Assembly: GCA_022600975.1 (NCBI GenBank)
Contig: JAHZJJ010000115.1
Coordinates: 1-47,285 of the forward strand
From: Gammaproteobacteria bacterium
GTDB lineage: Bacteria > Pseudomonadota > Gammaproteobacteria > Pseudomonadales > Cellvibrionaceae
Direction of reading: 5' to 3'
Length of the DNA: 47,285 nucleotides
Shown: one piece after another, positions 27,264 to 36,820 of the stretch
Layout of the letters: each line of letters opens with the position of its first letter
Numbering within the stretch: the first letter of the stretch is position 1
The notes under the pieces: generated by a model
What the model saw: only the letters and a program-made list of their open reading frames with translations
The model's database searches: none
What the model was told of the DNA's origin: nothing
Made by a program: the position numbers and the translations under genes

Positions 27264-28367
27264 ATGTCTCGACAGAAGGGTAGCCAGACACGGCGGCTTT
27301 TGGAATTGCGCGATCGCATTGACGCGGTGGACGGAAAAATAGCGCAATTGATTTCTGAGCGTGCCGAATGTGCACTGGAAGTGGCGCAGGTCAAAAAAGC
27401 CGCTGGCGAGGATGCTCACTACTATCGACCGGAGCGCGAGGCTCAGGTTTTGCGCAAAGCAATGGAGCGCAACCAGGGGCCCTTGACTGATGAAGAGATG
27501 GCGCGGTTATTCCGCGAAATTATGTCTGCCTGCCTGGCGCTCGAAGAGCCAGTTCGGGTTGCCTATTTGGGGCCAGAGGGAACCTTTACTCAGCAGGCGG
27601 CGATAAAACATTTTGGCCATTGCGCTGAGTCTAGGCCGCTACCGGTGATCGATGAAGTTTTTCGCGAGGTGGAAGCGGGAGCAGTCAATTATGGCGTAGT
27701 GCCAGTGGAAAATTCCACCGAAGGCGTGATCAATCATACCCTCGATAATTTTATGACCTCCAACCTCAACATCTGCGGTGAAGTGGAGCTGCGCATCCAC
27801 CACCATTTGATGATTGCAGATATAACGCGCGAAGATGCAATTAGCCGTATTTATTCGCATGCCCAGAGCTTGACCCAGTGCCGCAAGTGGTTGGATGCCT
27901 ATTACCCCAATGTGGAGCGCATAGCGGTTTCCAGTAATGCGGAGGCCGCCAAGCGGGTGAAAAGTGAGTGGAATGCAGCGGCAATTGCCGGAGATATGGC
28001 CGCCGAACGATACGGCTTGAAGATGCTCACTGAGAAAATTGAAGATCGCCCGGACAATGCCACCCGGTTTTTGATTATCGGCACGCAAACTGTTCCCGCC
28101 AGCGGCGATGATAAAACGTCATTGATGGTGTCGATGCGCAATACACCCGGTGCACTGCACGATTTATTAGAGCCTTTCCAGCGTCATGGCATTGACCTAA
28201 CTCGAGTTGAAACGCGGCCCGCGCAGTCTGGTAACTGGACTTATGTGTTTTTTATCGATTTTATCGGCCATAGAGAAGTGGGGCATGTACCTGAAGCGCT
28301 AAGAGAGGTTGGCGCTTGTGCTGCGGATCTGAAAGTGCTGGGTTCTTACCCCCGCGGAGTGCTCTAG
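27264..28367 (+). CDS. pheA: Bifunctional chorismate mutase/prephenate dehydratase PheA
   Basis: PheA converts chorismate to prephenate and then phenylpyruvate, the committed branch to phenylalanine. Of its 367 residues, about 10-95 form the AroQ-type chorismate mutase (LRDRIDAVDGKIAQLISERA, then YYRPEREAQVL). The prephenate dehydratase domain (about 98-275) begins with VAYLGPEGTFTQQAA and contains the catalytic Thr-Arg-Phe in NATRFLIIG. A C-terminal ACT domain (about 280-360) binds phenylalanine for feedback inhibition; its usual ESRP motif is ETRP here. The stop codon is immediately followed by the GTG start of the tyrA-aroA gene, with no aminotransferase gene between. Confidence 0.96.
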   Translation: MSRQKGSQTRRLLELRDRIDAVDGKIAQLISERAECALEVAQVKKAAGEDAHYYRPEREAQVLRKAMERNQGPLTDEEMARLFREIMSACLALEEPVRVAYLGPEGTFTQQAAIKHFGHCAESRPLPVIDEVFREVEAGAVNYGVVPVENSTEGVINHTLDNFMTSNLNICGEVELRIHHHLMIADITREDAISRIYSHAQSLTQCRKWLDAYYPNVERIAVSSNAEAAKRVKSEWNAAAIAGDMAAERYGLKMLTEKIEDRPDNATRFLIIGTQTVPASGDDKTSLMVSMRNTPGALHDLLEPFQRHGIDLTRVETRPAQSGNWTYVFFIDFIGHREVGHVPEALREVGACAADLKVLGSYPRGVL

Positions 28368-30605
28368 GTGCCGCAGCTGGTGGCGGGTCGCCTAGTAGTG
28401 GTGGGTCTGGGGCTAATAGGGGGCAGCCTGGCATTGGCGCTCAAGGCCAAGGGTGGCTGTGGCGAAGTGATCGGTGTGGAGCCTTGCCAGCAGACCTGTG
28501 AGCAAGCGGTTGAGCGGGGTGTGGTCGACAGTGCGATGACCGAGCTTGAAATGGTACTGCCATTGCTTGAGCCTGGCGATATAGTTTTTGTGGCGGTGCC
28601 GACCTTGGCGATAGCATCGGTATTTGCGTCTTTGAAAAAGTCTCTACCCGCGGGTGTCACGGTTACCGATGGTGCCAGTGTCAAGGGCAGTGTGGTGACC
28701 GCGGCGCAAAAAATTTGGGGTGGCGTGGTGCCGGATTTTCTGGTGCCCGGACATCCCATTGCCGGTTCGGAACAAAGTGGTATCACTGCGGCGCGAGAAG
28801 ATCTTTACACCGCCCACTCTATTATCCTCACTCCGTTGGAGACTACCGCGGCAGCACATCGGCTTCGGGTGGAGAAAATGTGGCGTGCGGTGGGCGCTGA
28901 AGTGTTGATTATGCCGGTGACAGAACATGATGAGGTGCTGGCGGCCACCAGCCATTTGCCCCATGTGATTGCTTTTGGGTTGGTGGACACCTTGGCCCAT
29001 GATGCCGAAAATGAAAATATTTTCCGCTATGCTGCCGGGGGCTTTCGCGATTTCACCCGCATCGCCTCCAGTGATCCGCTGATGTGGCGGGATATTATGC
29101 TTGCCAACCGTGATGCCATTCTCAAATCCATAGATCTCTATACGACCAACTTATCTCAATTACGCACGGCGATTGCGGCAGCAGACAGCCAGCATTTGAT
29201 GGGTGTATTTACCCGGGCTAAGGCGGCACGGGATCACTTTGCCAAAATGTTAACGAAAAGAGCTTACACAGAGCTTATGAATACTAAAGAAATTACTTTT
29301 ATCGCTCGGCCGGGTGGCAGTGTGAAGGGCAACTTGCGCCTTCCCGGCGATAAATCTATATCCCATCGCGCTATTATGTTGGGTGCATTGGCTGAAGGGA
29401 CGACGGAAGTGCAAGGCTTGCTCGAAGGTGAGGACGTGCTCGCTACCTTGCAGGCATTCCGAGATATGGGGGTGGTAATTGAGGGGCCTTTGGCGGGTCG
29501 GATTGTGATCCATGGCGTGGGAATGCAAGGTTTGCAGGCGCCGCCAGGGCCTATATATATGGGTAACTCCGGTACCGCAATGCGCTTGCTGGCAGGCTTG
29601 CTGGCGGGACAAAGCTTTAACGCTACCTTGATCGGCGATGCATCGTTATCACAGCGGCCAATGGATAGAGTGGCGGAACCTCTTAGGCAAATGGGTGCGA
29701 AAATTCAAACCGATACCCAGGGCCGACCACCATTGATTATCGAAGGTGGCCAGCAATTGCAAGCGATTGATTACAGACTGCCAATGGCCAGTGCTCAAGT
29801 GAAATCCTGTGTGCTGCTGGCGGGGCTCTATGCTCAGGGAATAACCAGTATTACCGAGCCGGCAGCGACGCGTGATCATACCGAACGCTTACTGCAGGGT
29901 TTTGGCTACCCGCTGATGCGCAATGGTGCTCGGGTAAGCATAACGGGCGGTGGCAGTTTGCGAGCATGCTCAATTGAGGTGCCGGTAGATATTTCTTCGG
30001 CAGCCTTCTTTATTGTCGCGGCGACCATTGCGCCGGGCGCGGATGTATGGTTGGAACATGTGGGGATCAATCCAACCCGTGAAGGTGCGATCAATATTCT
30101 GCAGGCCATGGGTGCTGATATTGTGCTCAGCAATCGCCGTCAGGTAGGTGGCGAGCCGGTGGTGGATATTCGTGTGCGTCATGCGCGGTTGAAGGGGATT
30201 CAAATTCCCGAGGATCAGGTGCCTCTGGCTATTGATGAATTTCCGGCGTTATTTATTGCTGCTGCCTGCGCCACAGGGACAACAGTGTTGACTGGCGCGC
30301 AAGAGTTGCGGGTAAAAGAGTGCGATAGAATTCAAGTGATGGCTGATGGTCTGCAGGAGCTTGGGATTAAAACCGAGGTGAGGACTGACGGTATTGTCAT
30401 CCAGGGCAAGGGAGAGGGCAAGGTATTTACCGGTGGTCAGGTGGAAAGTTGTGGTGACCATCGCATTAGCATGTCATTCGCAGTGGCCGCTCTGCGCGCT
30501 GAGGATGAGATCCGCATCCTGGGCTGCGCCAATGTAGCTACTTCGTTCCCAAATTTTGTTGAGCTGGCGGGGCGTGCGGGAATGTATTTGAGCAGCCTAA
30601 GCTAA
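28368..30605 (+). CDS. tyrA-aroA: Fused prephenate dehydrogenase and EPSP synthase (TyrA-AroA)
   Basis: This is a single 745-residue polypeptide. Residues 1 to about 300 are a prephenate/arogenate dehydrogenase, with the NAD(P) motif VVVGLGLIGGSLALAL near residue 10, the HPIAGSEQSG substrate motif and the catalytic-region HDEVLAATSHLPH. From Met304 (ATG at 29277) to the end is 3-phosphoshikimate 1-carboxyvinyltransferase, recognised by LPGDKSISHRAIML, GNSGTAMRLLAG, the SAQVKSCVLLAGL segment and VKECDRI. The two enzymes act either side of chorismate: AroA just before it and TyrA on the tyrosine branch. This fusion is known in Pseudomonas and relatives. The start is a GTG directly abutting the pheA stop, implying tight translational coupling. 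Internal initiation at Met304 is possible but unproved. Confidence 0.96.
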   Translation: MPQLVAGRLVVVGLGLIGGSLALALKAKGGCGEVIGVEPCQQTCEQAVERGVVDSAMTELEMVLPLLEPGDIVFVAVPTLAIASVFASLKKSLPAGVTVTDGASVKGSVVTAAQKIWGGVVPDFLVPGHPIAGSEQSGITAAREDLYTAHSIILTPLETTAAAHRLRVEKMWRAVGAEVLIMPVTEHDEVLAATSHLPHVIAFGLVDTLAHDAENENIFRYAAGGFRDFTRIASSDPLMWRDIMLANRDAILKSIDLYTTNLSQLRTAIAAADSQHLMGVFTRAKAARDHFAKMLTKRAYTELMNTKEITFIARPGGSVKGNLRLPGDKSISHRAIMLGALAEGTTEVQGLLEGEDVLATLQAFRDMGVVIEGPLAGRIVIHGVGMQGLQAPPGPIYMGNSGTAMRLLAGLLAGQSFNATLIGDASLSQRPMDRVAEPLRQMGAKIQTDTQGRPPLIIEGGQQLQAIDYRLPMASAQVKSCVLLAGLYAQGITSITEPAATRDHTERLLQGFGYPLMRNGARVSITGGGSLRACSIEVPVDISSAAFFIVAATIAPGADVWLEHVGINPTREGAINILQAMGADIVLSNRRQVGGEPVVDIRVRHARLKGIQIPEDQVPLAIDEFPALFIAAACATGTTVLTGAQELRVKECDRIQVMADGLQELGIKTEVRTDGIVIQGKGEGKVFTGGQVESCGDHRISMSFAVAALRAEDEIRILGCANVATSFPNFVELAGRAGMYLSSLS

Positions 30606-30718
30606 ATGCTGTTGATAAATGACAATGTCGTCCTGGGTATCCCCGGCGATTGTCGTTAGAGCTGAATTAAACTGCGCACAGTGAAAGCGATGGGTGTGCT
30701 CTGGAATATGAGAAGATT

Positions 30719-31405
30719 ATGATTGGAACTGAGGCGCTGCCACCGGTAATCACCATTGATGGCCCGAGTGGCTCCGGTAAGGGCACAGTTGCCAAGTTGC
30801 TTGCCGATACCCTTGGCTACAAGCTGTTGGATTCGGGTGCGCTCTATCGTTTGGTCGCATTGGCGGCGCTGAATCGCGGTGTGGACTTAAATGATGAAGC
30901 TGCTTTGGAGCAAGTTGCCGCTGGCCTGGATGCGCGCTTTGCAGTGGTCGATGGCGAAGTGACCGCGATCTTAGAAGGTGCTGACGTGAGCCGCGATATA
31001 CGTATGGAGCGGGTGAGCATGGCTGCTTCACAGGTGGCTGTAATGGCGGTAGTACGTGTGGCGCTGTTGCGGCGGCAGCGCGAGTTTCGTTGCTTGCCGG
31101 GGCTGGTGGCGGAGGGTCGGGATATGGGCACAACGGTGTTTCCCGATGCCCGGGTCAAAATATTTTTGACAGCCAGTGCAGAGGAGCGCGCAAGGCGGCG
31201 TTTTGAGCAGTTGCGAGCGCGGGGCGTTTCTGTTAGCCTCCGCGACCTCCTGGGGGATATCCGCGCCCGAGATGCGCGCGATAGCAGCCGTGCCGCTTCG
31301 CCGCTGGCAGCGGCGCAGGATGCTGTATCGTTGGACAGTACCAAACTTGGTATTGACGACGTGTTGCAACAAATATTGATATTGGTGCGCGAGCGCATCG
31401 ATTGA
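30719..31405 (+). CDS. cmk: Cytidylate kinase
   Basis: This enzyme phosphorylates CMP and dCMP to the diphosphates. The 228-residue protein has the P-loop in [16 protein letters not shown] at about residues 11-26, LLDSGALYR, the [11 protein letters not shown] motif and the lid [15 protein letters not shown] before the ATG serves as the ribosome binding site. It lies between aroA and rpsA, as in most gammaproteobacteria. Confidence 0.96.
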   Translation: MIGTEALPPVITIDGPSGSGKGTVAKLLADTLGYKLLDSGALYRLVALAALNRGVDLNDEAALEQVAAGLDARFAVVDGEVTAILEGADVSRDIRMERVSMAASQVAVMAVVRVALLRRQREFRCLPGLVAEGRDMGTTVFPDARVKIFLTASAEERARRRFEQLRARGVSVSLRDLLGDIRARDARDSSRAASPLAAAQDAVSLDSTKLGIDDVLQQILILVRERID

Positions 31406-31633
31406 GCAGGGTGTTCGAAAATCGCTATGGTAATTTGGCGATTGCACAATGAATGCTTTGTCATGTTTGCTTTAGAAAAGATTTTTAAAGACTGTGGTTG
31501 GGATCAGCCAGAATTGGCCGGCCACAGTTTCAACTCAACCCGCGCGCTGGCAGCGTGGCGAGGTTGGCGCTGAAGATTGACCACATCGATGGTTATTGCC
31601 GGCCCGCCTCAAATACAGGATATAGGTATTGTA

Positions 31634-33313
31634 ATGAGCGAGAGCTTTGCTGAGTTATTTGAAGAGAGCCTTAAGAGCGTAGAGATGGCGCCGGGTGCTA
31701 TTGTTACCGGTGTTGTAATCGATATTGATAAAGATTGGGTTACGGTACACGCAGGGCTAAAATCTGAGGGTGTTATTCCCGCATCCCAGTTTGTTGGTGA
31801 CCGCGGCCAGATGGACCTGCAGATTGGCGATGAAGTACAGGTTGCTCTGGAAGCGGTGGAGGACGGTTTTGGTGAAACACGTCTGTCCCGCGAGAAAGCC
31901 AAGCGCGCAGAAGCCTGGGAGATCCTTGACGCTGCCCACTCTGCTGATGAAGTGGTCAAAGGGGTTATCAGCGGTAAGGTTAAAGGTGGCTTTACGGTTG
32001 ATGTTGCCAATATTCGCGCCTTCTTGCCTGGCTCTTTGGTAGATATCCGGCCGATTCGCGATACCGCACACCTGGAAGGCAAAGAGCTCGACTTTAAAGT
32101 TATTAAACTGGATTCCAAGCGCAATAACGTTGTTGTTTCCCGCCGCGCGGTAATGGAGGCTGCTAACTCTGAAGAGCGTGAAGCACTGCTGGCCAGCCTG
32201 CAGGAAGGCATGAGCATTAAGGGTATTGTTAAGAATCTGACTGATTACGGTGCCTTCGTAGATCTGGGCGGGATTGATGGCCTACTGCACATTACTGATA
32301 TGGCCTGGAAGCGCATTAAGCATCCGAGTGAAATTGTTAATGTTGGCGACGAGATCAACGTCAAAGTGCTCAAGTTTGACCGCGAGCGCAGTCGTGTATC
32401 TCTGGGTCTAAAACAGCTGGGTGAGGATCCGTGGGTTTCCATTAAAGCGCGCTATCCGGAAAATAACCGCGTTAAGGCGGTGGTTACTAATATTACCGAC
32501 TACGGTTGCTTTGCTGAACTCGAAGAAGGCGTGGAAGGCCTGGTACACGTTTCCGAAATGGATTGGACCAACAAAAATCTTCATCCATCAAAAGTTGTCA
32601 ATGTCGGCGACGAAGTGGAAGTAATGATTCTGGATATCGACGAAGAGCGTCGTCGTATCTCTCTCGGTATCAAGCAGTGTAAGGAAAATCCATGGGATGC
32701 TTTCGCGCGTAAGTTTGCCAAGGGTGACAAGATTTCCGGTAAGATCAAGTCGATTACCGATTTTGGTATATTTATTGGTCTTGAGGGTGCTATCGACGGT
32801 TTGGTGCACCTGTCTGACATCTCCTGGAATGAAGCCGGTGAAGAAGCGGTGCGTAAATTCAAGAAAGGTGATGAGCTGGAAAGTGTTATTTTGGGGATCG
32901 ACTCGGATCGTGAGCGCATCTCTCTGGGCATCAAGCAGCTAGCATCTGATCCCTTTAGTGATTATGTTACTACCAATGATCGTGGCAGTATTATTAAGGG
33001 TGTGGTTAAAGAGGTGGATGCCAAGCAGGCGGTGCTGACGCTGGCCGACGAAGTGGAAGGTATTTTGCGTGCCTCTGAAATTAGTCGCGATAAGGTGGAA
33101 GACGCCCGCAATGCGCTGAAAGAAGGTGATGAGGTGGAAGCCAAAATTACCAGTGTTGATCGCAAAAACCGGGTTATCAGCCTTTCGGTTAAAGCCAAGG
33201 ATCAGGATGATGAGAAGCAGGCGGTCAAAGATCACACCAAGAAGCAGTCTGAGCAAGTACAGCCAGCGACAATCGGTGATCTGATCAAGGCGCAGATGAA
33301 CAACAAGGACTGA
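31634..33313 (+). CDS. rpsA: 30S ribosomal protein S1
   Basis: S1 recruits mRNA to the 30S subunit. The frame is open from 31577, but the ATG at 31634 gives the family N-terminus ([14 protein letters not shown]) and a 559-residue protein, close to the E. coli length. Six S1/OB-fold repeats are visible. The first two bind the ribosome, and repeats 3-5 carry the repeated [25 protein letters not shown] and [17 protein letters not shown] motifs. Its start region lacks a strong ribosome binding site, with only AGG at 31624-31626. That fits the unusual, autoregulated initiation region of rpsA in enterobacteria, though this is not shown here. Confidence 0.97.
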   Translation: MSESFAELFEESLKSVEMAPGAIVTGVVIDIDKDWVTVHAGLKSEGVIPASQFVGDRGQMDLQIGDEVQVALEAVEDGFGETRLSREKAKRAEAWEILDAAHSADEVVKGVISGKVKGGFTVDVANIRAFLPGSLVDIRPIRDTAHLEGKELDFKVIKLDSKRNNVVVSRRAVMEAANSEEREALLASLQEGMSIKGIVKNLTDYGAFVDLGGIDGLLHITDMAWKRIKHPSEIVNVGDEINVKVLKFDRERSRVSLGLKQLGEDPWVSIKARYPENNRVKAVVTNITDYGCFAELEEGVEGLVHVSEMDWTNKNLHPSKVVNVGDEVEVMILDIDEERRRISLGIKQCKENPWDAFARKFAKGDKISGKIKSITDFGIFIGLEGAIDGLVHLSDISWNEAGEEAVRKFKKGDELESVILGIDSDRERISLGIKQLASDPFSDYVTTNDRGSIIKGVVKEVDAKQAVLTLADEVEGILRASEISRDKVEDARNALKEGDEVEAKITSVDRKNRVISLSVKAKDQDDEKQAVKDHTKKQSEQVQPATIGDLIKAQMNNKD

Positions 33314-33361
33314 CGAGCCTTTGTTGCTAAATTTTCTTGGGCAATTTGCTTAAGAGCACTT

Positions 33362-33395
33362 AAAGCCGGACTGGGGTTGCTCAGTCCGGCTTTGT
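33362..33395 (+). terminator. Rho-independent terminator after rpsA
   Basis: AAAGCCGGACTG pairs with CAGTCCGGCTTT around a short GGGTTGCT-like loop. It lies about 50 bases after the rpsA stop and before ihfB. The T run is short, but the stem is strong. Confidence 0.8.
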
Positions 33396-33545
33396 AGTAG
33401 ATGATTGCAGTTGATTTGGGAAATGTGCGAGTGGTGGTGCTATAGGTTTTCCTGGTGGGCGCTATACAGCTGCTGCTCAGATAAGGTATAAAGTTACCGA
33501 GGCCACTTTACAATAATTGACCCTTTAGATAAAACTGCGGAACCT

Positions 33546-33851
33546 ATGACCAAATCCGAATTGATCGAAAAAATTGCCTTGAGGTTGGATCAGTTGGCGG
33601 TAAAAGATGTGGAGTTGGCCATAAAGGTGGTATTGGACACTATGTCTGGGGCGCTGGCTCAGGGTGAGCGCATAGAAATACGCGGTTTTGGTAGCTTCTC
33701 ACTACATTATCGCCCGCCGCGTACTGGGCGCAATCCAAAAACCGGTGATTTAGTTCCTTTGGCCGGTAAGTTTGTGCCGCACTTTAAACCGGGCAAAGAA
33801 TTGCGTGTTAGGGTTAATCAGCGGTTGCAGCAGCCTCTGCCTGCGGTATAA
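33546..33851 (+). CDS. ihfB: Integration host factor subunit beta
   Basis: IHF beta pairs with IhfA to bend DNA sharply at specific sites. The 101-residue protein matches the family from [11 protein letters not shown] onward, with the [29 protein letters not shown]-binding arm containing the intercalating proline. The last residues (QQPLPAV) extend a little beyond the E. coli protein. It lies downstream of rpsA and is followed 68 bases later by lapA. Confidence 0.97.
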   Translation: MTKSELIEKIALRLDQLAVKDVELAIKVVLDTMSGALAQGERIEIRGFGSFSLHYRPPRTGRNPKTGDLVPLAGKFVPHFKPGKELRVRVNQRLQQPLPAV

Positions 33852-33919
33852 GTATTGGCCGGCTCGTAGAGCCCTAAGCTTATCGATCGTTTATGTTCTG
33901 ATGGAACCTGGAGGTTTCC

Positions 33920-34228
33920 TTGCTCTTTCTGAGCTGGCTGTCACGAATTTGTTACGGGCTGCTTGCACTGGTGTGTATCGCTGCCGGAATGTGCTTTGCC
34001 GTTGATAATCCACAGAATATCTCACCAAGCTTTGCCGGCTATGTGCTATTTTCTGGTAGTGTTGGATTTTGGTTAATTGGATTTTTGCTGCTGGGGTTAT
34101 CTTTGGGTTTTGCTGCGAGCTTGATGCCCTTCTACATTGAGCGGCGCCGTGTGCGCGGTCTGGAACGTCAATTGCAGCGCGCCGAACGGAAGCTAGAGGG
34201 CCTGCGCCGCCAGGTATCCGGAGATTAA
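33920..34228 (+). CDS. lapA: LapA-like lipopolysaccharide assembly membrane protein
   Basis: This 102-residue inner-membrane protein has two transmembrane helices (about residues 5-25 and 42-65) and a cytoplasmic coiled-coil tail rich in Arg and Glu, the DUF1049/LapA layout. The start is a TTG seven bases after GGAGG (33909-33913), the only start with a strong ribosome binding site. It is immediately followed by lapB (one base between stop and start), as in the E. coli lapA-lapB-pyrF cluster. Confidence 0.9.
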   Translation: MLFLSWLSRICYGLLALVCIAAGMCFAVDNPQNISPSFAGYVLFSGSVGFWLIGFLLLGLSLGFAASLMPFYIERRRVRGLERQLQRAERKLEGLRRQVSGD

Positions 34229-34229
34229 T

Positions 34230-35420
34230 TTGGCAGATCTCACTTTTTTTATTTTTGTGCTTGCGGCAATTATCATCGGTTGGTATTTAGGGCGCAGAAG
34301 CAACAGGAAAAAGGTTAGCGGCAGCAAAGAGCAGCGGGCTCTAGTGCGTTCTTACGCTCAGGGGCTGAATTATCTGTTAAGTGAGCGTCACGATGACGCT
34401 ATCGACAAATTTATTGACGGATTGGAAGTCAGTAGTACCACGTTTGATACTCACCTCGCTTTTGGCAATTTGCTGCGCAGGCGCGGCGAGCACGAGCAGG
34501 CGATCCGTGTCCATCAAAATCTGTTAGCCCGTCCTAGCCTCAACCTGATCAGTCAGCAAAAAGCACAGCTGGAGCTGGCGCGAGATTATATCGCCGCCGG
34601 CTGGCTCGACAGAGCCGAGCGCTTGTTGCAAGAGCTGGTGGAGGCTTCTTCAGAATTGCGCAACACTAGCCTGGAGCATCTGGTTGAAGTGTATCGCGAT
34701 GAGCGCGAGTGGGCCAAAGCAATTCATGCGGTAAGCTTATTGCACGAGCGGCGTTTTAAGCGTTTGTCGGCAGAATGGGCGTCAATGCAGGCACATTTTT
34801 GCTGTGAGCTGGCGGAGGAGTCTGTTAATGCCAAGGATTATCTGAGTGCGCGAAAGCACATTGATGCGGCACTCGGTTATGATCGCAACTCTGCCCGAGC
34901 CAATCTGCTCTGGGGACGGTTGGAGTATTTGTTGAATCGACCGGTAGAAGCGATCAAAGTACTTGAGCGGATACCTCGGTACAGTCCTGATCATATCCCC
35001 GAGATCCTCGATTTGTTGATTGCTAGTCATGAGCATATCGGTGATCACAAAGGGCTTGATAAATACTTGGCGATGCTGCTGCGAGATCACCCTTCGAACA
35101 GTGTATTGATTGCTTTGAGTGAGCGTATTAAGCGTCAGCAAAGCGAGACGGAGGCTGCGATTTTTTTGGGGGAACAGCTAGCCTTGCGCCCCTCCCTGCG
35201 CGGGCTCAAACATTTCTTGACACTGCATATTAATGGTGCTGAAGGGCGGACGGGAGAATACTCCTCGCTATTGAAAGCCCTAGTTGATCAATTGATTTCC
35301 ACCAGGCCACATTACCGTTGTAGCAACTGCGGTTTTGCCGGCAATCAATTGCACTGGTTGTGCCCCAGCTGTAAGCGTTGGGACTCGGTGCGCTCTGTTA
35401 AGGGTGTGGAGGGAGAGTAG
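34230..35420 (+). CDS. lapB: Lipopolysaccharide assembly protein LapB (YciM)
   Basis: LapB tethers LpxC to the FtsH protease and so limits lipopolysaccharide synthesis. The 396-residue protein has one N-terminal membrane helix (about residues 4-18), then tetratricopeptide repeats over about 45-330. A C-terminal rubredoxin-like metal site follows, with Cys pairs in RCSNCGF and WLCPSCKRW. The start is a TTG just after the lapA stop. This is the normal size and arrangement, with pyrF following. Confidence 0.96.
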   Translation: MADLTFFIFVLAAIIIGWYLGRRSNRKKVSGSKEQRALVRSYAQGLNYLLSERHDDAIDKFIDGLEVSSTTFDTHLAFGNLLRRRGEHEQAIRVHQNLLARPSLNLISQQKAQLELARDYIAAGWLDRAERLLQELVEASSELRNTSLEHLVEVYRDEREWAKAIHAVSLLHERRFKRLSAEWASMQAHFCCELAEESVNAKDYLSARKHIDAALGYDRNSARANLLWGRLEYLLNRPVEAIKVLERIPRYSPDHIPEILDLLIASHEHIGDHKGLDKYLAMLLRDHPSNSVLIALSERIKRQQSETEAAIFLGEQLALRPSLRGLKHFLTLHINGAEGRTGEYSSLLKALVDQLISTRPHYRCSNCGFAGNQLHWLCPSCKRWDSVRSVKGVEGE

Positions 35421-35517
35421 CTTGCAGATCTGAACTTTTTCTGTCGGCGCTGCTTGGAGATTTGTTAGCCATTTTAATGATTGTTGACGCGTATTATGCA
35501 TATGAAAGAGGTATAGA

Positions 35518-36231
35518 TTGGTTGCTCAAGTTTCTTCCCCCGTAATTGTCGCATTGGACTATAGTGACCCTCAGTCAGCCCTGAATATGGCAGCAAAGTT
35601 GGATCCGCGATTGTGTCGGGTGAAAGTAGGCAAGGAATTGTTTACCGCTGCTGGACCTGAAGTGGTACGCAGGCTCGTTGCACGGAAATTCGACGTATTT
35701 CTGGACCTCAAGTTTCACGATATACCGAATACGGTGGCGTCGGCAGTTAAGGCCGCTGCAGAGCTGGGAGTGTGGATGGTTAATGTCCACGCCAGTGGCG
35801 GTGCGCGGATGATGCAGGCGGCAGTCTCGGCACTGGAATCTTATGGTGCGAGTAAACCGTTACTTATCGGGGTGACGGTGCTTACCAGTACGGCACCGGA
35901 AGAACTAGCGGAAACAGGTGTCAGTAACTCCTTGGAGGAGCAGGTGATCGCACTGGCGCAACTGGCTGCCTCCAATGGCCTTGACGGGGTAGTATGTTCA
36001 GCCAGAGAGGCGCGGGTATTACGCCGGGTGTGCGACGAGAAGTTTGCGTTGATCACACCAGGTATCCGGCCTGTTGGGGCAGAGAAGAACGATCAGAGGA
36101 GAATAGTAACGCCAGCCGATGCCTTAAATTTAGGGGCTAGTTATTTAGTGATTGGCCGTCCGATTACTACGGCAGACAATCCGCGGGGGGCATTGGAGGC
36201 TATTGTGCAAAGTATCAAACAGAGTTTATAA
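35518..36231 (+). CDS. pyrF: Orotidine 5'-phosphate decarboxylase
   Basis: PyrF makes UMP from OMP, the last step of pyrimidine nucleotide synthesis. The 237-residue protein has [12 protein letters not shown] at the start, the catalytic [11 protein letters not shown] motif (about residues 61-71) with its Asp-Lys-Asp triad, and the C-terminal TPGIRP and IGRPIT phosphate-binding loops. The start is taken as TTG at 35518, with AAAGAGG upstream. It follows lapB by about 100 bases. Confidence 0.96.
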   Translation: MVAQVSSPVIVALDYSDPQSALNMAAKLDPRLCRVKVGKELFTAAGPEVVRRLVARKFDVFLDLKFHDIPNTVASAVKAAAELGVWMVNVHASGGARMMQAAVSALESYGASKPLLIGVTVLTSTAPEELAETGVSNSLEEQVIALAQLAASNGLDGVVCSAREARVLRRVCDEKFALITPGIRPVGAEKNDQRRIVTPADALNLGASYLVIGRPITTADNPRGALEAIVQSIKQSL

Positions 36232-36366
36232 CCTAGTCGAAAGGGAGTTAATGGGTATACGAGTTGCTGCTTGGTGGGTTGCAGTGAACGAGTGAGCTGG
36301 TAAAGTACGCGGACTCGAGGTAATAAGGAAGTCTCGAGCAATATGATAAACATAAGGAGAAATCTG

Positions 36367-36690
36367 ATGCGTACAGCTCGTTATTCTTTTCTGATGATGC
36401 TCACTGTCCTATTGAGCTTTAGTTCTATATTCGTTGTAAGCATGGTTGTTGCGGAAGTTCAAGAGGCCGAAATAGAGCTTGCTGAGCAAAAAACGATCAG
36501 CGTAAATATAAATAGTGCTAAAGCAGAAGAATTATCTGAGAAGCTGGTTGGGGTGGGTGCGGCACGCGCTGAATTAATTGTGCAATATCGCGATATGAAT
36601 GGGCCCTTTACTTCGATAGAGCAGTTGTTGGAGATTAGGGGTATAGGTGCAGCAACTCTGGAAAAAAATAGAGATAAAATTAGGCTTTAA
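36367..36690 (+). CDS. ComEA-like exported helix-hairpin-helix protein
   Basis: This 107-residue protein has a signal peptide (basic start, hydrophobic core to about residue 30), then a short acidic region. A tandem helix-hairpin-helix domain follows (about 45-107): VNINSAKAEEL, LVGVGAARAELIVQYRDMNGPF and LLEIRGIGAATLEKNRDKI. The ATG at 36367 is chosen over the one at 36343 because AAGGAG (36353-36358) precedes it at the right distance. Such proteins bind double-stranded DNA in the periplasm, and some serve natural transformation (ComEA). No other competence gene is nearby, so the role here is inferred only. Confidence 0.9.
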   Translation: MRTARYSFLMMLTVLLSFSSIFVVSMVVAEVQEAEIELAEQKTISVNINSAKAEELSEKLVGVGAARAELIVQYRDMNGPFTSIEQLLEIRGIGAATLEKNRDKIRL

Positions 36691-36704
36691 TAGGGCTTAT
36701 ATTG

Positions 36705-36743
36705 AACCCAAAGCGAGGCCTTTTGGCATCGCTTTGGGTTTTG
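36705..36743 (+). terminator. Rho-independent terminator after the ComEA-like gene
   Basis: ACCCAAAGCGA (36706-36716) pairs with TCGCTTTGGGT (36729-36739), followed by T residues, about 15 bases past the stop codon. Confidence 0.85.
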
Positions 36744-36820
36744 CGACGAGTTATTTTCACTGAGCAGCGTCTGCTCCACTGTCTTGGTAGGCGTTCCCAT
36801 GTTATCGAATTTGCGTAAAA

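Noticed and set aside
30844..31464. 206-codon minus-strand frame opposite cmk
   Set aside because: A shadow of cmk in a G+C-rich region; the Ser/Arg/Thr-rich product is typical of antisense frames.
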